64,000 bases of DNA from Psilocybe azurescens (lineage: Eukaryota > Basidiomycota > Agaricomycetes > Agaricales > Agrocybaceae): NCBI GenBank assembly GCA_023853785.1, contig JAJIRX010000567.1, positions 496,001 to 560,000 on the forward strand, given 5' to 3'. The position numbers and the translations under genes are program-made. Positions 23,111 through 37,770 of the stretch are shown piece after piece. Under the pieces are notes generated by a model. The model was not told the origin of the DNA, made no database searches, and saw only the letters and a list, made by a program, of their open reading frames with translations. Numbering within the stretch: the first letter of the stretch is position 1; each line of letters starts with the position of its first letter.

Positions 23111-25108
23111 CAACTACATCGCCCCGAGGAAGAGAATTGATGAAGAAACAAAAACACCATGCGCATGAAACGGCTGTCTACTTATTGCTTAGAGGAAGAA
23201 CCTAAACCACTCCTTTCTTAACATTCATTCTTTTCGGCCTAAATTTTCCATCGATGAGGAACATATTCAGCTTCGGAATTTCCTCGCTCTATCCTCTATC
23301 CTTTCTTTTGATCTTGACCTTGTCGATGTATTACTCTATGCACTGCATGCCACACATGCCATCGCTCTGCCTATCGTAGCGCACTCATTTCATAATTCAG
23401 TACGAGCATCCCAATATGGAAAATATGCTTTTAATACCCTTCGCCCAAACTGCACGACGTCTCATCGAATTTCGCGACCAAAATGTCTTCCGACCGGATG
23501 GAGAAAGAGAAACGGGATTCTTCAACTCGTGGAGGGGTTGGATGTAGGATACACAAGCATGAGCCAATGCTATTCGCGGCCGACGGAACTGTTCGGAGAG
23601 AACATGTCAAATAGCAACACGGCTTCATTCATCTAGCGTGAACGTCCAGTGGCATGGAATGGAATGCATACCGAAATATGGCGCGCCTCGACGAGCATTT
23701 CGTCAGCGATAAGATGCTGCGGGTCTCGCTATAAAATTTCGGACATGCAGCTATCCCTCGACTCCTTAGCGCAGCACGATACACAAGCTGTGTATTTAGC
23801 CTCCATCTATGAGGTTTTCTTATCCGGGGTGCTCATGGTTTGCTATGGGTCGAACGTTCGTTTGACACATTGCGTGTCTTCTTTCATCGCCACCACGCCG
23901 AATTGGTGGAGAGAAAACTGTGTCCCTGACCGCGCTCCCTCTGCATTCGAGCGACGAGTACGCACGTCTTCACCGGGTTCGCTCTTATAAATAGGAGTGG
24001 GTGCATATCTTCAAGGGTAAACTATAGTTTTATCAAGTTTCCTGCCAGGATGCACGAGTATTACAGCATGATAAGGAAGGTCGACAGACGAATTGATCGC
24101 GGTGTTGACGTTTTTCAAGTTTTGTTTTTAGCAAGACACCATGCTATATGGAGAAAATCAGAACGCGTTGTTTTTTCCTTTCTAAAAAAAAACCTTGTCA
24201 TATTTTCATAAGCCAACCCATCGCCTTTTGCCCTTTGCAGAGCGTATTGCGTACGCAAGCTTTCCCCGAGTACAATCGCTAATGGATGCTCTCAAATACC
24301 GAACACTTCCTTCTTGTCGTTCTTGTGAAATGGGGTTCATGAGTCTCATCTTGAGACACCGTATTTTCCCTCACTATCTTATTCTTTATTTCAGGGTTAG
24401 ATCCAAAAGAAGAGATTAAATCAAGTAGCGTGCTGCGTGTTTTTAATTTCTCTGTGGTTATGTGGCACGAGGCTCACAGTCTCTTGTAATATGTCCGGAG
24501 GCAATTGTCTCCGAGAACAAAACGCGGTAAGCCTTCAACAGGGGAAATCGAAGGGACACACCAATAAAAGATCATGCTTATTAACAGGGTCGCTTTATTC
24601 TCTGAGCCTGAGGGGGAAGTTTAGGGAAGCCATCGTATATCAGATCCCTCTACCGGAAAATTATCTGATACATACACGGCTCGTTCTTTTAATTGGCCTT
24701 AGAGAAATTTAAATTTGCACAATAAGTAGATTTAGTTCATATCCGTACGAATATCAACTAGTATTATAGGTAAGATAATCAAATCCTGGTCTGATATACA
24801 TCTATAAATTTGAGAAAATCTCAAGAAAGCGTCGGGGAAGCGTTGGGGAAGCATGTTGCAAAAACAGAGCGCTCTCAATGATGGTTGATCCTTACATTAC
24901 CAAAACAGGAAAGTCTCCAAGAACATAGAAAAAGAACGCGATCAGTCTTTGTGACAAGTACCGTGATATGAACATCGCGTGGAAGCGTGACAACCCTGAA
25001 ATACGATAGATTCGGAAACTCATCAAGCTTCATTCTGAATCCCACCCACCGCCCGGAATACTTCTTTCAAGGTCACGTATGTGCCCGACAGACCCTATAT
25101 AAGAGTCT
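23111..25108. other. Intergenic, no gene seen
   Basis: Two kilobases between two plus-strand genes. Short frames only (for example plus 23649-23990); AT-rich toward 24700-24850. No repeat boundaries or domain recognised. Confidence 0.5.
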
Positions 25109-28100
25109 ATGGAAGATACGACACCACATATCACGTTTATTTCGCGTCGAAAGTCTGCCAAAGCCGCTTCTGATGCATTTGCGGGCCAGCTGGACTCGGA
25201 CTCAAGCTCAGAGGCCGAAGCTGAGTCCTCGACAGGCAAACGACGCGCTTCTGGGCAACTAGTGAGAAGTGGGAAGAAACTTAGGACGAAGAATAAACCT
25301 GGTCCTGTTAACATGTCTTCCCTGGCTGGTGGAGATACCGCGCCTCGGCCACCAACGCTCGCAATATCTACACAAGCAACGGAGTCTACTTCCACTATCG
25401 CATCTTCTGCGCCAAATGTCGCAAACTTCGCCGAAGACAAATCCGCACTGACATCCATTCAATTGGCGCAGATATTTGGATCGGAGGAACTGTCAGACCT
25501 CACATCGTTGTCTTCGGATGAGGATCCACCAAGTCCGGATGATGTGGAGCCAAAACATAAACTACTAGCTAAACCATTTCCTTTGACTGCTTTTCAACAA
25601 CCGATTTCGACAGCCACAACCTCGATACTGACGTTTCCAAAACCCATGACTTCGATACTGACGTCTTTAAAGGCCACGACTTCGAGGGTAATAACCCCCA
25701 AGTCGTCGACTTCAGCACATATCAAGGCAAAGGGAAAGCCGAAGCCTATTTATAAGGAATTTACTATGGACTCCTATGTATGGACCCTAGTCAAACCGGA
25801 GACGCTACGAGTGTACGATGATCAGGCTCAGGATGAGGAGAAAGGGTTATGGTGGCCGGGAAAGGTGTGTGTCTGAATTATGTTCGAGTTCTACTCGATA
25901 TTCATTGAAACCACTTCAACTGGGTCAGATTCAAAGGTGTCGTACGAATGACGCTCCTCTTGAAGTCAGGCTGTTCGGGGAAGGAGCTGAAACAGTGCAA
26001 ATAACATCTCCGTCCAAGGATAACATCATCCCTCAGTCGACTCCATTTACCAAGATGAAATTCAAGGATCCAACCTATGTCTCCCGTCGCGCTTTTGTAT
26101 GTTGACCAAGTCTCTTCTATAAATGTGCAAGATAGCGACCAAGAAGGCACCAAGGAGCGATGGAAGGCTGCCGTTAAAGATATGAAGCGGGATGCGAAAA
26201 TTATCACGATAGACGATTCATGCAGTGATAGCGACGTGGGCTCATTGTCAGCTACAGATGACGAAGATCTTCCCGTTTATGTCAAGTCTATTCCTTCGAC
26301 CTCAAAATCAATATCTGCACCACCAAAAGCCTTATTCTCTCAAGGAAACTCGAAGGGCGTTGTAAAGAAGAAATGGAAAGACAAGGAGAAAGGAAAGATA
26401 ATTATCATGGAAGAGCCTGACGTCCTGTTGGAAATACCTGGAGAGCTCGTACTTGCCCGGGATAGAGCCCATACGAATATCTACTGGCCCGCCAAAATTG
26501 AAGCATATGTCCCAGCTGCCAAACCGACACAGCCGGGTAAATACACGTTGACTTGGGTGGATAGCTCATCTCAGCATGTGCCACGGAACTGGTTTTACAT
26601 ATTCTCGGACGCCGAATTTGCTACATGCGAAGTACGTCGGTTTTTCGTCTTGAAGTTGATATTCCGGCGGTATATTGATTTAGTTTCATTAGATAGGCAA
26701 ATATGACAGCTTTTACGTGGAAAAGGAGGACGACCCAGATGAAGACGATTTAATTCCACCTGAAGATAGATCCCTAAGTCCCGTGCCTCTTGAGCCTCCT
26801 CCTTCACAGGAGGATTTCAGAAACCTTACGATACGAGAACAATTCGCATACACCAAAGGAGTCCTCCGAGCCATCCTGGATGGTAGATATATGCCCTCAA
26901 GGCAAAAACATGAGGATTTTGTCAAAGGTGGCAAATGGCGGAAGAATGTGACTAATTCGGCCGCTATGTGGGGATTGATGGACCCTAAAGATGTCAAGAG
27001 CGTAGACAAGCTCGTTCAGAAATGGTGCATGAGGGGTGAAGATGAATATCACACCATGGATATCATCGAGGATCATTCGCAAGAACCTATCGTTATCGAC
27101 CGTGTGCAAGAACAAGCAAGGCTGGATAATCATGAAGCACCCAGTTTACCCATTACACCACAGGCTTCAGGTAACGATACACGCCCCGACAGCACTGCGA
27201 TAAAAACGACTGCTGATGACAACGTGCAAGAGGAGTCTCAATCAGTTGAATTATCATTACCACTGCCGACTTTTAATCATCATCAACCTGCTGAATCAAC
27301 GTTACCGTCGACTTCTACTGACGATGCACAAGCAGACTCTACCACGCTAGATCCATCTGCTATTGACCAAGTACAAGAAGAACAGAAATTGGGGCAATCT
27401 ATACAATCAACTGTGCCAGACCTGGCCTTATCCGACTATGTTTATCCAGACTCTGCTATGCGATTTGAATCCCCTTCGCGGAGGTTCGATTCTTCTCCTC
27501 CACCGGAAATGCCACCCAGCTCGTTTGTGACCTCACTATTGGGGGTGAGCGTGGCACTTCTCTTTCACATCCATTTCTATATTTATCACTTTGGTTGTAG
27601 CCTGCATCATCATCCCAATCCGATGTTTTATCAGATGCACCGGTATTGCTCTTCACATTTTATTACTACAGTTTTTGACCATTCAACCTTTTAGTTCGCT
27701 GTATCTGAGGTTACTTCATCACCACCTCCGTCAAGCTTTATAGCATCTACCCTCACAACTGTGGTATGAGCCTGAGGTACTCGTTCTATGCTCACCTTTC
27801 TGACTGTTCTATAGTCTGCCAGCGATGATGTCCACGACGGTGTATCTGATTTGACCGCCATGGAAGACGATCAAAGTACATCTGAAGTCATTGTTGCAGC
27901 TCCAAAAGAACGAATTTTCGTGCCTTTCGAGTCTCTGACGCAGCTCGTTAAGATAGAAGTAAGCTTCACTTTCACAAATCGTTTTGAAATGTACTTTTTC
28001 ATAAATGTTCTCTACAGTATTGCTCCACAATTCTGGTGCCGGAAGCCGTCCGACAAATCTTGCTCTGGCGCTCTGGCGATCGTACTCAGGTCGACCTACT

Positions 28101-28332
28101 CACTCTGGAGGAAGAACAGATATTATACGACAAAGGGACGAGGTTGCTGGCGGAAAGAGACTGGGTGCTTGACGTGGTGCGTCTTCGGGAGAAGAAGGTT
28201 GCTGCCTTGAAGGCTATGCGAGCGAAGAGTCTGAAAGCTATGGGCGGGGGCTCATCTATGTCTATGAACGACAGAAACGGAAGCTTATCTCGACCAAAAA
28301 GAAATCTATCAGTTCTAAACTATCAGGAATGA
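25109..28332 (+). CDS. Large protein with two PWWP-like segments, function unknown
   Basis: A multi-exon gene. The first exon encodes a Ser/Asp-rich disordered region and then a PWWP/Tudor-like segment: DSYVWTLVKPETLRVYD followed by GLWWPGK at the first splice (intron 25865-25928, next exon starting IQRCRTND). A second similar segment lies at about 26430-26620 (IPGELVLARDR..IYWPAKIEAY and TLTWVDSSSQHVPRNWFY). Next comes EDFRNLTIREQFAYTKGVLR (around 26815) with a conserved-looking helical region, an acidic disordered part, and a C-terminal exon group with ILLWRSGDRTQVDLLTLEEE and LREKKVAALKAMRAKS, ending at 28332. The join around 26090-26130 is unclear and changes frame. Chromatin reading is suggested by the PWWP-like pattern only. 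Confidence 0.65.
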
Positions 28333-28678
28333 TTTTTTGCCGTTATTCCTGCTACTCACATTGGTTTAATGCAATTACTTACTGGTCGGATACTGTGTAT
28401 GTACTTTATTCAATCACTATTTAAAACTTGTTTCGTGCTACAATCTTGCGTGCATTCAATTGTGGCGAGATAAAGATAGAGTGACACGTGTCCGTGACAA
28501 GATTCTTGAAATCCCAAAATGAAATATGTCTGAGGGCTCGTTCAGCTACTACTGTATACTTGGTCCAGGTTTTGTGCACTGTATAAATTGGCTACACCTA
28601 CTTCTTTCCTTTGAACTGCATACATACTACTGGATCCACTGGCACCGGCACTGCATTGAAAGGATCTAGAGAAGGACA
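28333..28678. other. Short intergenic promoter region
   Basis: Between two plus-strand genes, holding the 3' untranslated region of the PWWP-like gene and the promoter of the apyrase gene. Nothing else seen. Confidence 0.5.
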
Positions 28679-31048
28679 ATGGCACCTCCTACAGCGAACG
28701 ACGCCTGGCTCGCTGGACGCCATTTTGGCATTGTTATCGACGCTGGTTCGTCGGGGTCTAGGCTGCAGATATATAGTTGGAAGGACCCGAGGTCTATTCA
28801 TGTCGAGAAAAGCAGTGAACTTGCCTACAAGCTACCGAAAGTAGAGAAGGGGACCAAAGATAATGACCTGTGGGTGACAAAGGTTGAACCAGGCGAGTAA
28901 TCTATCAATGGAAGCTCGTACACGTACCCTAACCTATGAAATTGGTGGCGAATAGGATTATCATCTCTGGCGGAAAATCCGGAGGATGTTGGAACTTATT
29001 TACGCCCTCTGTTGAGCCACGCGCGAGAACATATTCCGCCGTCTCTGCAAAAGGAAACGCCAATATTCTTGCTGGCGACGGCAGGCATGCGTCTCTTGAC
29101 CCCAAAGAAACAAGCCCAAATTTTGTTGGAGACGTGTCGCTTTCTCGTTACGCACTCGAATTTTAAAATTGAGGGTCAGTCGGACGCTGGGCCGTGCGGT
29201 TCGAGTGTACGTATCATAACTGGCGAAGAGGAAGGTTTATTCGGGTGGATAGCGGTCAATTATCTTATGGATGGATTTTCTGGCTCTAGTCAAAACAGGA
29301 CAACCTATGGGTTTCTCGATATGGGAGGAGCGTCGACCCAAATTGCATTTGAGCCGAGTCCCGAGAGTCAAGCCAAAACGAAAGATCTGGTGGACGTCCG
29401 ATTGCGTTTACTTGGAGGCGATGAAATACACCACAAAGTCTTTGTGACGACTTGGCTAGGCTACGGAACCAATCAAGCTAGGGAGCGTTATGTTGGGCAG
29501 ACCATCACGGAATACGATTCGCAGAGAAGCAAACACGAATATGACGACGACGACGACGACGACAGCGATGATGATGAAGACGACGACGACAAAAAGCACC
29601 ATCTAGTTCCGGATCCATGCCTACCCAAAAACCTAGAGTTGAAGGAATTGCCCGTACATACAACGGACCCAGCAACGGCTCATTTGAAAAAGTCTCACAA
29701 AATGTTAGGCACGGGATCCTTCGAACAGTGTCTAAAGAAAACGGCGACCCTGCTTAACACTGCTACCCCGTGTCCTGACTCGCCGTGTCTCATGAACGGC
29801 GTGCACGTTCCTCCAATAGATTTCTCAGTCTCTCACTTCATTGGGGTCTCAGAATATTGGTATTCCTCGGAACATATCTTTGGCCTCGGCGGCGCGTACG
29901 ACTTCGTTCAGTACGAACGTGCCGCTGCAGATTTTTGCTCGAGAGATTGGTCAGGTATTCTTAAAGAGCATGATGAATCACGAGCACGACACCGCCTCGG
30001 TGGGGACGGCGAAGTCGTGGAGAATGATAAAATTGTGGAAGCTGGACAGTGGGGTCCTCAAGTGGAGCTACCTCGGCTTCAGATGCAATGTTTCAAGGCC
30101 GCTTGGATTGTGAATGTCCTTCACGAGGGTATCAAAATGCCTCGCCTCGTGGACCCGGGAGGAAACGAAACGACAGACGGTGAAAAAGTGGCGGAAGAAG
30201 CAGAGAAAAAGGGCCTTGGCCGACCAACATTCCAATCTTTGGATAGCGTTGGGGACATCGCTATCAGTTGGACACTTGGGAAGATGGTTTTAGAAGCCAG
30301 TAAAGAAGTCCCACCTCTCGTAAAGACATCCAAACCATTGGTGGATCCCATTGATGACATTGAAGATATCGAAAACTTTCCTATTCAACCCATTCGGCCC
30401 CCATTCCTTTCTTTAGGTGGCATAGAAGAAAGGATATCACCTCACCTACCGTCATCTTTGACCCGCCATTCCCTTGGGTTTTCACCTGTCTTATTTTTAT
30501 TTTATGTGCTCGTTATTTTCATGGTCCTTGGGATCGGCTATCCCATGCGAAGACAACTACGCGCTTCTTGCTTGCGCACCATACACAAGGTTGCAAGGCG
30601 CGATGGTTCCTACAACGAACTTTTGGAGGAAGGCAAACTGAATAGGCCCCCATCACCATCCTCAGCGAGCGGGAAATGGATATATCCTATGAAGCAGTTA
30701 TTTTCGTCGCGCCGAAAGTCGACAGCGCCTCTTTCAGTTGTGACTTCGAACAATCCAGCCCTACGCCACATGATGCCAAGCACTTCACGGACCCCTCCGA
30801 CCAGATCGTTTTCTCTTCCAAATGGCATTGCAGCCACAGCCAGCTCTACTCAATATGCTTCCCGTTCTCCCTCGCCTTTACAAGGATTCGCCGATGACAG
30901 CAGCATATTGGGAACGCAATCATCTCTCATGACCTCACGTTCACGAAATACATCGCAGATAAACCTGTCGACCATGGCACCGCGGCAAGGTGCTATCTCA
31001 CGAGCCAATAGCTCATATCATGTCAGTGGAAAGTCGCAGCCACAATAA
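28679..31048 (+). CDS. YND1: Golgi apyrase, GDA1/CD39 family (YND1-like)
   Basis: Hydrolyses nucleoside tri- and diphosphates in the Golgi lumen, which removes the nucleotide product of glycosyl transfer. Exons 28679-28892 and 28956-31048. All five apyrase conserved regions are present: VIDAGSSGSRLQIYSW (residues about 20-35), LATAGMRLL, GEEEGLFGWIAVNYL, FLDMGGASTQIAFEP, and SVGDIAISWTLGKMV. One membrane segment (VLFLFYVLVIFMVLGIGY) lies near 30490-30545, followed by a basic Ser-rich tail of about 165 residues, as in Ynd1. There is no N-terminal membrane segment. Between ACR4 and ACR5 there is an unusual run of about 17 mostly Asp residues near 29542-29590. The intron has a GC donor: G|GCGAGT at 28893 and acceptor TAG at 28955, and no GT donor keeps the frame. 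Confidence 0.92.
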
Positions 31049-31203
31049 ACTTCGACGACAGCGGCATTAAGTCATAAACCTGCCGCAATTAAAGTTTTCG
31101 CAATATCTCCGTCAACTTTCCTACCACTTAGCCCCTACATCCGGCAATCCAAACTACTCGTTTCTTGTGCAGACAGGTTTACGACATGGCATAATTACTA
31201 ATC

Positions 31204-31702
31204 CTACCGACCGATGTCGAGCTTTGGTGGGAACCAACGCATACACCACAGGCAACTATATCTGGAGATTCCGCTCCTCCGGGTTCCATCTCGCACGCGA
31301 TGCGCACCCAGAATGTCGGAACGCAAGCCCTCGGAGAGAGGCCCCGTTGATTTTGTGATATGCTTTCTCAGTGGCACGCTTCCATGTGAGCGGATACGCG
31401 TATTCCACATGGCCGAAAGAGGTGTCGGTGCGGCGAAGTTCATTAAGATGCCCAAAGAGGAGCTGTTAAACTCTGGCGACTCGCGGGACCTGAGTGGAAG
31501 ATGATGTCGATGCCTTCGGTTTCTGTGCTGCTTTGTGCCTTTCGAAGAAAACTGCCTTCGGCTTGGTGCGGCAGGGGCACGAAGGCTGCCATTCTATCGA
31601 TAGAATCTCGGATTTGGTTTTTAGGATATGAGGTGGGCAATCTTTGTTATCAAGGTTGTCAAAGGGAAAGGTTCTATTTACGCTCCATTGTAGAGGAAAC
31701 AT
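31204..31702 (-). CDS. Possible small protein divergent from MDM12, unrecognised
   Basis: Two minus-strand frames read as one protein of about 166 residues if one C is added at the CCC run near 31482: an upstream part starting MFPLQWSVNRTFPFDNL at 31702, and a downstream part with LGILMNFAAPTPLSAMW and a basic end. It would share a 200-base divergent promoter with MDM12. The plus strand also has a 96-codon frame here (31214-31504), so the coding strand is not certain. No family recognised. Confidence 0.3.
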
Positions 31703-31905
31703 ACATTTCAGACGTTTTATCTAATATCGTATTTTCTTTGTTTTTTACTATGTTACTTTTTTCTGTGACATGTTAATTACATTGGACTCTGAACGGCGGA
31801 CTCTGCGCAGTAAATCAGTCTATTAATGAAAATTTACACGATCCATTTTTAGCTTGCCTGGTACGCCCATTAAAATCATGTGACTTCCCCTTTCTTCATG
31901 CGACG

Positions 31906-33087
31906 ATGTCAATAGACTTGGAATGGATCAAGCTCGATGCTACGTTAGCGTCCTATCTGGTCGACGTTCTTAACAGACAACTCAGAAATGCTGAAAGACC
32001 GTCTTTTATTGGGCCTGTGGAGGTTACGTCGCTTGAATTTGGTACAACAGCGCCAGATGTAGAATTGGTCGACCTTCGGGACATTTATCGCGACTTTCTG
32101 GAAGACGACGACGACGATTCTGATAGAGGACCTGTTAAAGTTACGGAGGGTGCCAATGATGAAGACGGCTTTGAATGGGTCTCTAGGCGGGCCGTTGGTC
32201 GAGAAGAATCGCTGGCTTACCAACACCTGCCCCCACACATTCGTTACGGCCGTGGACCGACTGACTTATATTCCTCGATGCCTGCCCTGCATTCACCGGC
32301 GTCAACGCCTGGCGCTGATATGTGGAGCTCTACTCCAAATTTCTCAGAATACAGACCTCCATCCCAACCACTTTGGCAAAGTACACCAATGTACCGTAGC
32401 CCCACCCCAGCCACTCCGTTCACTGCTGGTCCTATGCGACGGAGCAGTAGTCACGAATATGACCATGTCCTGTCAGAAGCACCATTTCATGTACCCCTAT
32501 CCACTAATGACTCCCTGAGCGATCCCTTCCCGGCCAACTCTGATGAGCAGCCAGCCAAACCTGAGCCTCCACCGAATCCATATCCAAACTTGCAGCTCCA
32601 CCTTCATATCAACTGGCATTCAAATCTACGCATCACATTAACGACCTCGCTTCTCATCAACTACCCATCACCTATGTTCATGTCACTCCCCATCAAACTC
32701 TCAATAACAGGCATCGTATTCAACGGCGAGTTGGCTGTGGCGTACGAAGGACAGCGCAAACGCATACATATCTGCATTCTGGACGACCTTGACCCTTATG
32801 GTCCAGCAGGCGACCGTCCAAAGCGCGACTCGACAATTGCGACTCCTCCAGAACCCGACGAAGATTCTCCGCCGACTGGGACTCCATCTCGGCCTTCAAA
32901 ACCGTTGCCAATAGGTCAAAGACTCCTTCCATCAATATACATTGAAAGCGAGATTGGCCAAGCAGACAAACATGTCTTGAAAAATGTTACTCGAGTCGAA
33001 CGTTTCATTCAGGACGTCATTCGGAAAACGGTGGAAGAAGAGCTTGTCTTTCCTAATTTCCATACGCTTGTGATGGGTGATCCATGA
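31906..33087 (+). CDS. MDM12: MDM12, ER-mitochondria encounter structure (ERMES) subunit
   Basis: A cytosolic SMP-domain protein that bridges Mmm1 in the ER and Mdm34 in the outer mitochondrial membrane and takes part in phospholipid transfer between the two. It is a single exon of 393 residues. The SMP domain is split, as usual in fungal Mdm12: it starts at residue 1 (MSIDLEWIKLDATLASYLVD), carries FIGPVEVTSLEFGTTAPDVEL, is interrupted by a long Pro/Ser-rich loop (residues about 75-220), and resumes at LQLHLHINWHSNLRITLTTS and LPIKLSITGIVFNGELAVAY. It ends with HVLKNVTRVERFIQDVIRKT. There is no membrane segment, as expected. The start is supported by the conserved first residues. Confidence 0.95.
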   Translation: MSIDLEWIKLDATLASYLVDVLNRQLRNAERPSFIGPVEVTSLEFGTTAPDVELVDLRDIYRDFLEDDDDDSDRGPVKVTEGANDEDGFEWVSRRAVGREESLAYQHLPPHIRYGRGPTDLYSSMPALHSPASTPGADMWSSTPNFSEYRPPSQPLWQSTPMYRSPTPATPFTAGPMRRSSSHEYDHVLSEAPFHVPLSTNDSLSDPFPANSDEQPAKPEPPPNPYPNLQLHLHINWHSNLRITLTTSLLINYPSPMFMSLPIKLSITGIVFNGELAVAYEGQRKRIHICILDDLDPYGPAGDRPKRDSTIATPPEPDEDSPPTGTPSRPSKPLPIGQRLLPSIYIESEIGQADKHVLKNVTRVERFIQDVIRKTVEEELVFPNFHTLVMGDP

Positions 33088-33528
33088 AACAAATTGACTA
33101 TTGTATTGAGTATGGCTGCTAACGCGGAATAAATTATTTTCTCCATTTCGGATTATCAAAGTGGTTCGCAGAAACAGAGGGTAGATGCGATACCACGTTA
33201 AAGAAAATTGCCTCACCTTCTGAACGATTCAGGATAGTCATCTCACCCTTTACTCGAAAGAAGAATTCATGGAAAAACTCATACCCGTACATAACTCCTG
33301 TCGTGGAACAATTCAGGCAGCCGGCTCATCCCAGACCTATCAAAAGAAGGAATCTAAGAGGTCCCAGAGGCGAGATACCGACGGAAAATGATACTGCATA
33401 GAAAACTTTCGCGTCATAGGATCATAAATTTAACGTACAGGCATTGTTATTGTAGATCTAATCGATACATGAACTTTTTTCACTGGAAACACATATCCCG
33501 GCGATCGTGCAGCCTTCATTGTGGCAAA
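33088..33528. other. Convergent intergenic region between MDM12 and ELP3
   Basis: Holds the facing 3' ends of the two genes. No coding segment or repeat recognised. Confidence 0.5.
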
Positions 33529-36054
<2,526 letters not shown>

Positions 36055-36603
36055 CTGTTAAGTTCAGAAATCGTTCAGAGGCGAACTTTCGATGACCTTA
36101 GGGCAGCAAGAAGATCTCGTGCAAATAATGACAAGGTAGTTCCAATCTTCGCAGTGTAATGGGATAATGAATGCGCTTGAAGCAGCGTTAACAGGCGGAT
36201 ATGGTTTACCAGTCAATTCTGCCACATTGATTAGACTCGATCTACATGTGACCGGTAACTAAAGAAAATCTTGTATTTGAATTGCCGGATATCTGGGCTC
36301 TCCGCTCGCAGGGGTCGTTTGTAGTCTTCTCTTCAGCTTCAAAGCTTTGCCTGCTAACTCCCAGAAACCACCATTAAATCCGGTTTTGAGCAGGAGTAAG
36401 TCCGAATGTGATTTGCGCTGGACAGAGGGTGCTCACATCGGAAGGGGAAATATCGGGTTACCCATTTACCACCGCATTATATCATCGTTGGCGTCGGGCG
36501 AAGGTGGCAATGAACTCTGAGCGATGTGACCAATGCTTTTAAATAGATATTGCAAAATTCATAAATGCCTGCGTGTATAATGCTGAATATGAAGAGATAG
36601 ATT
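36055..36603. other. Upstream region of ELP3; first exon expected here
   Basis: About 550 bases between the HYPK-like stop codon and the first firm ELP3 exon. Competing short open frames exist on both strands, including a minus frame reading LTLLQAHSLSHYTAKIGTTL and a plus frame starting at 36170. None can be tied to ELP3. The ELP3 start codon and promoter should lie here. Confidence 0.4.
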
Positions 36604-37169
36604 CTACTGAGGGGCTGATATCAATGCTCGCAGAGTTTTGCCAATATCTAAATCATTTTCAGAGAGTGCCTTCTCTGCTTGCATTCGTGGGATCTCAAAT
36701 TCGTGAACCTGATGATGCTAATAAGTCCAAAGTCTCGAGGTTATAGGCTTGATGCAGCCCAAAGAAAGCGACAAAAGGTGCGACAGGATGGGTGACAACT
36801 TACGATAAGATCAATGTCCTCTCGTTTTGGAGCAGGTGTGCTTGGGTCTTTTGCGTTCGTCAAAGAGGCGGGAGATTTTGCAGCAGGCTTATCGAGAAAC
36901 CCCCCTGAGCGGAAAGCCTCTTCCAATTTATGCTTCGAATACGCAAAGCCATCGGCGTACTATGAGACGCGACGAATATGTGACCATAGGGGTTATGGTG
37001 ATATTAACATCATTCATAATAGAAATAGGGTGTTCAATATGGCCAATTTGATGGAAGTGGTGAAGGATCCGAGGTAGAGTTATCAACAGGTAGCACTGAA
37101 TCATTAAACTGGCTGAGGACGTACGTTCACGATCACCTCTGGTTCAAGCCTTCCATTTGTACGAGACAT
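36604..37169 (-). CDS. HYPK/NAC-like UBA protein (NatA-associated chaperone)
   Basis: A protein of 101 residues encoded by three exons: 37169-37125, 36959-36804 and 36708-36604, all joined in phase with GTACGT and GTAAGT donors. The C-terminal 45 residues form the HYPK-type UBA domain: KREDIDLIVHEFEIPRMQAE then KALSENDLDIGKTLRALI. In other eukaryotes this family binds the ribosome-associated N-terminal acetyltransferase NatA and regulates it. The middle of the protein (YADGFAYSKHKLEEAFRSGG) is a short helical part. The start codon chosen is the only ATG in phase with the first exon. Confidence in the family is good; the partner in this organism is inferred. Confidence 0.85.
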
Positions 37170-37770
37170 CCTCTGAGTTAATTATAAGATCTGTGGAATG
37201 AGATTCTCTGCCTATACGCAAGCAGATATTGTGGTGTAGATGAATGAATTAGTCGACGAAGGAAGTGACTATTTGCCTTGAACGACAGCGTCAGACATCG
37301 GACCGTCCTTGCCGAGTTCACTTAAGACGACGCGTCCGCGTCTGTCCGACCAGAGCAGCAAGGAAAATACTTGGACAACAGGATATTGTCCTAACTATCA
37401 AGTCTATTTACGGGCTTGAGCCTCCTTGAATGACCCGACAATGTCGACGGCCAGCTGCCATACATGCGCAATAATTTACCAATTAGCCCATACAAAGCCT
37501 GTAATATTGGTCGGAAATTTGCATGAAGCTCATGTAATTTACTTGCAATAAATAACATCGTAATCAAATGGATTTGCTTTCTACAGCAAGTATAAGTAAC
37601 ATGGTTGAAGAGTGGTACGAAGACTCAGCTAAGAGTTTGGTTGACCTAAATGTGGATGTGTGGCCTTGTTTATTTTTCGTCTTTTATCGTGACTCCACTG
37701 GAGCTCTTAAAGTTACAAGCTACCGTCAACGCTAACGCTGCCCTCGTCGAGGCTGACAGCACACTCCCCG
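37170..37770. other. Divergent promoter region between the HYPK-like gene and mS38
   Basis: About 600 bases. A short minus frame starting MSDAVVQGK at 37302 stops after nine codons and looks accidental. No other feature seen. Confidence 0.5.

Noticed and set aside
37270..37302. Minus-strand MSDAVVQGK as a possible first exon of ELP3
   Set aside because: It stops after nine codons, has no suitable donor and lies upstream of the intervening HYPK-like gene on the same strand.
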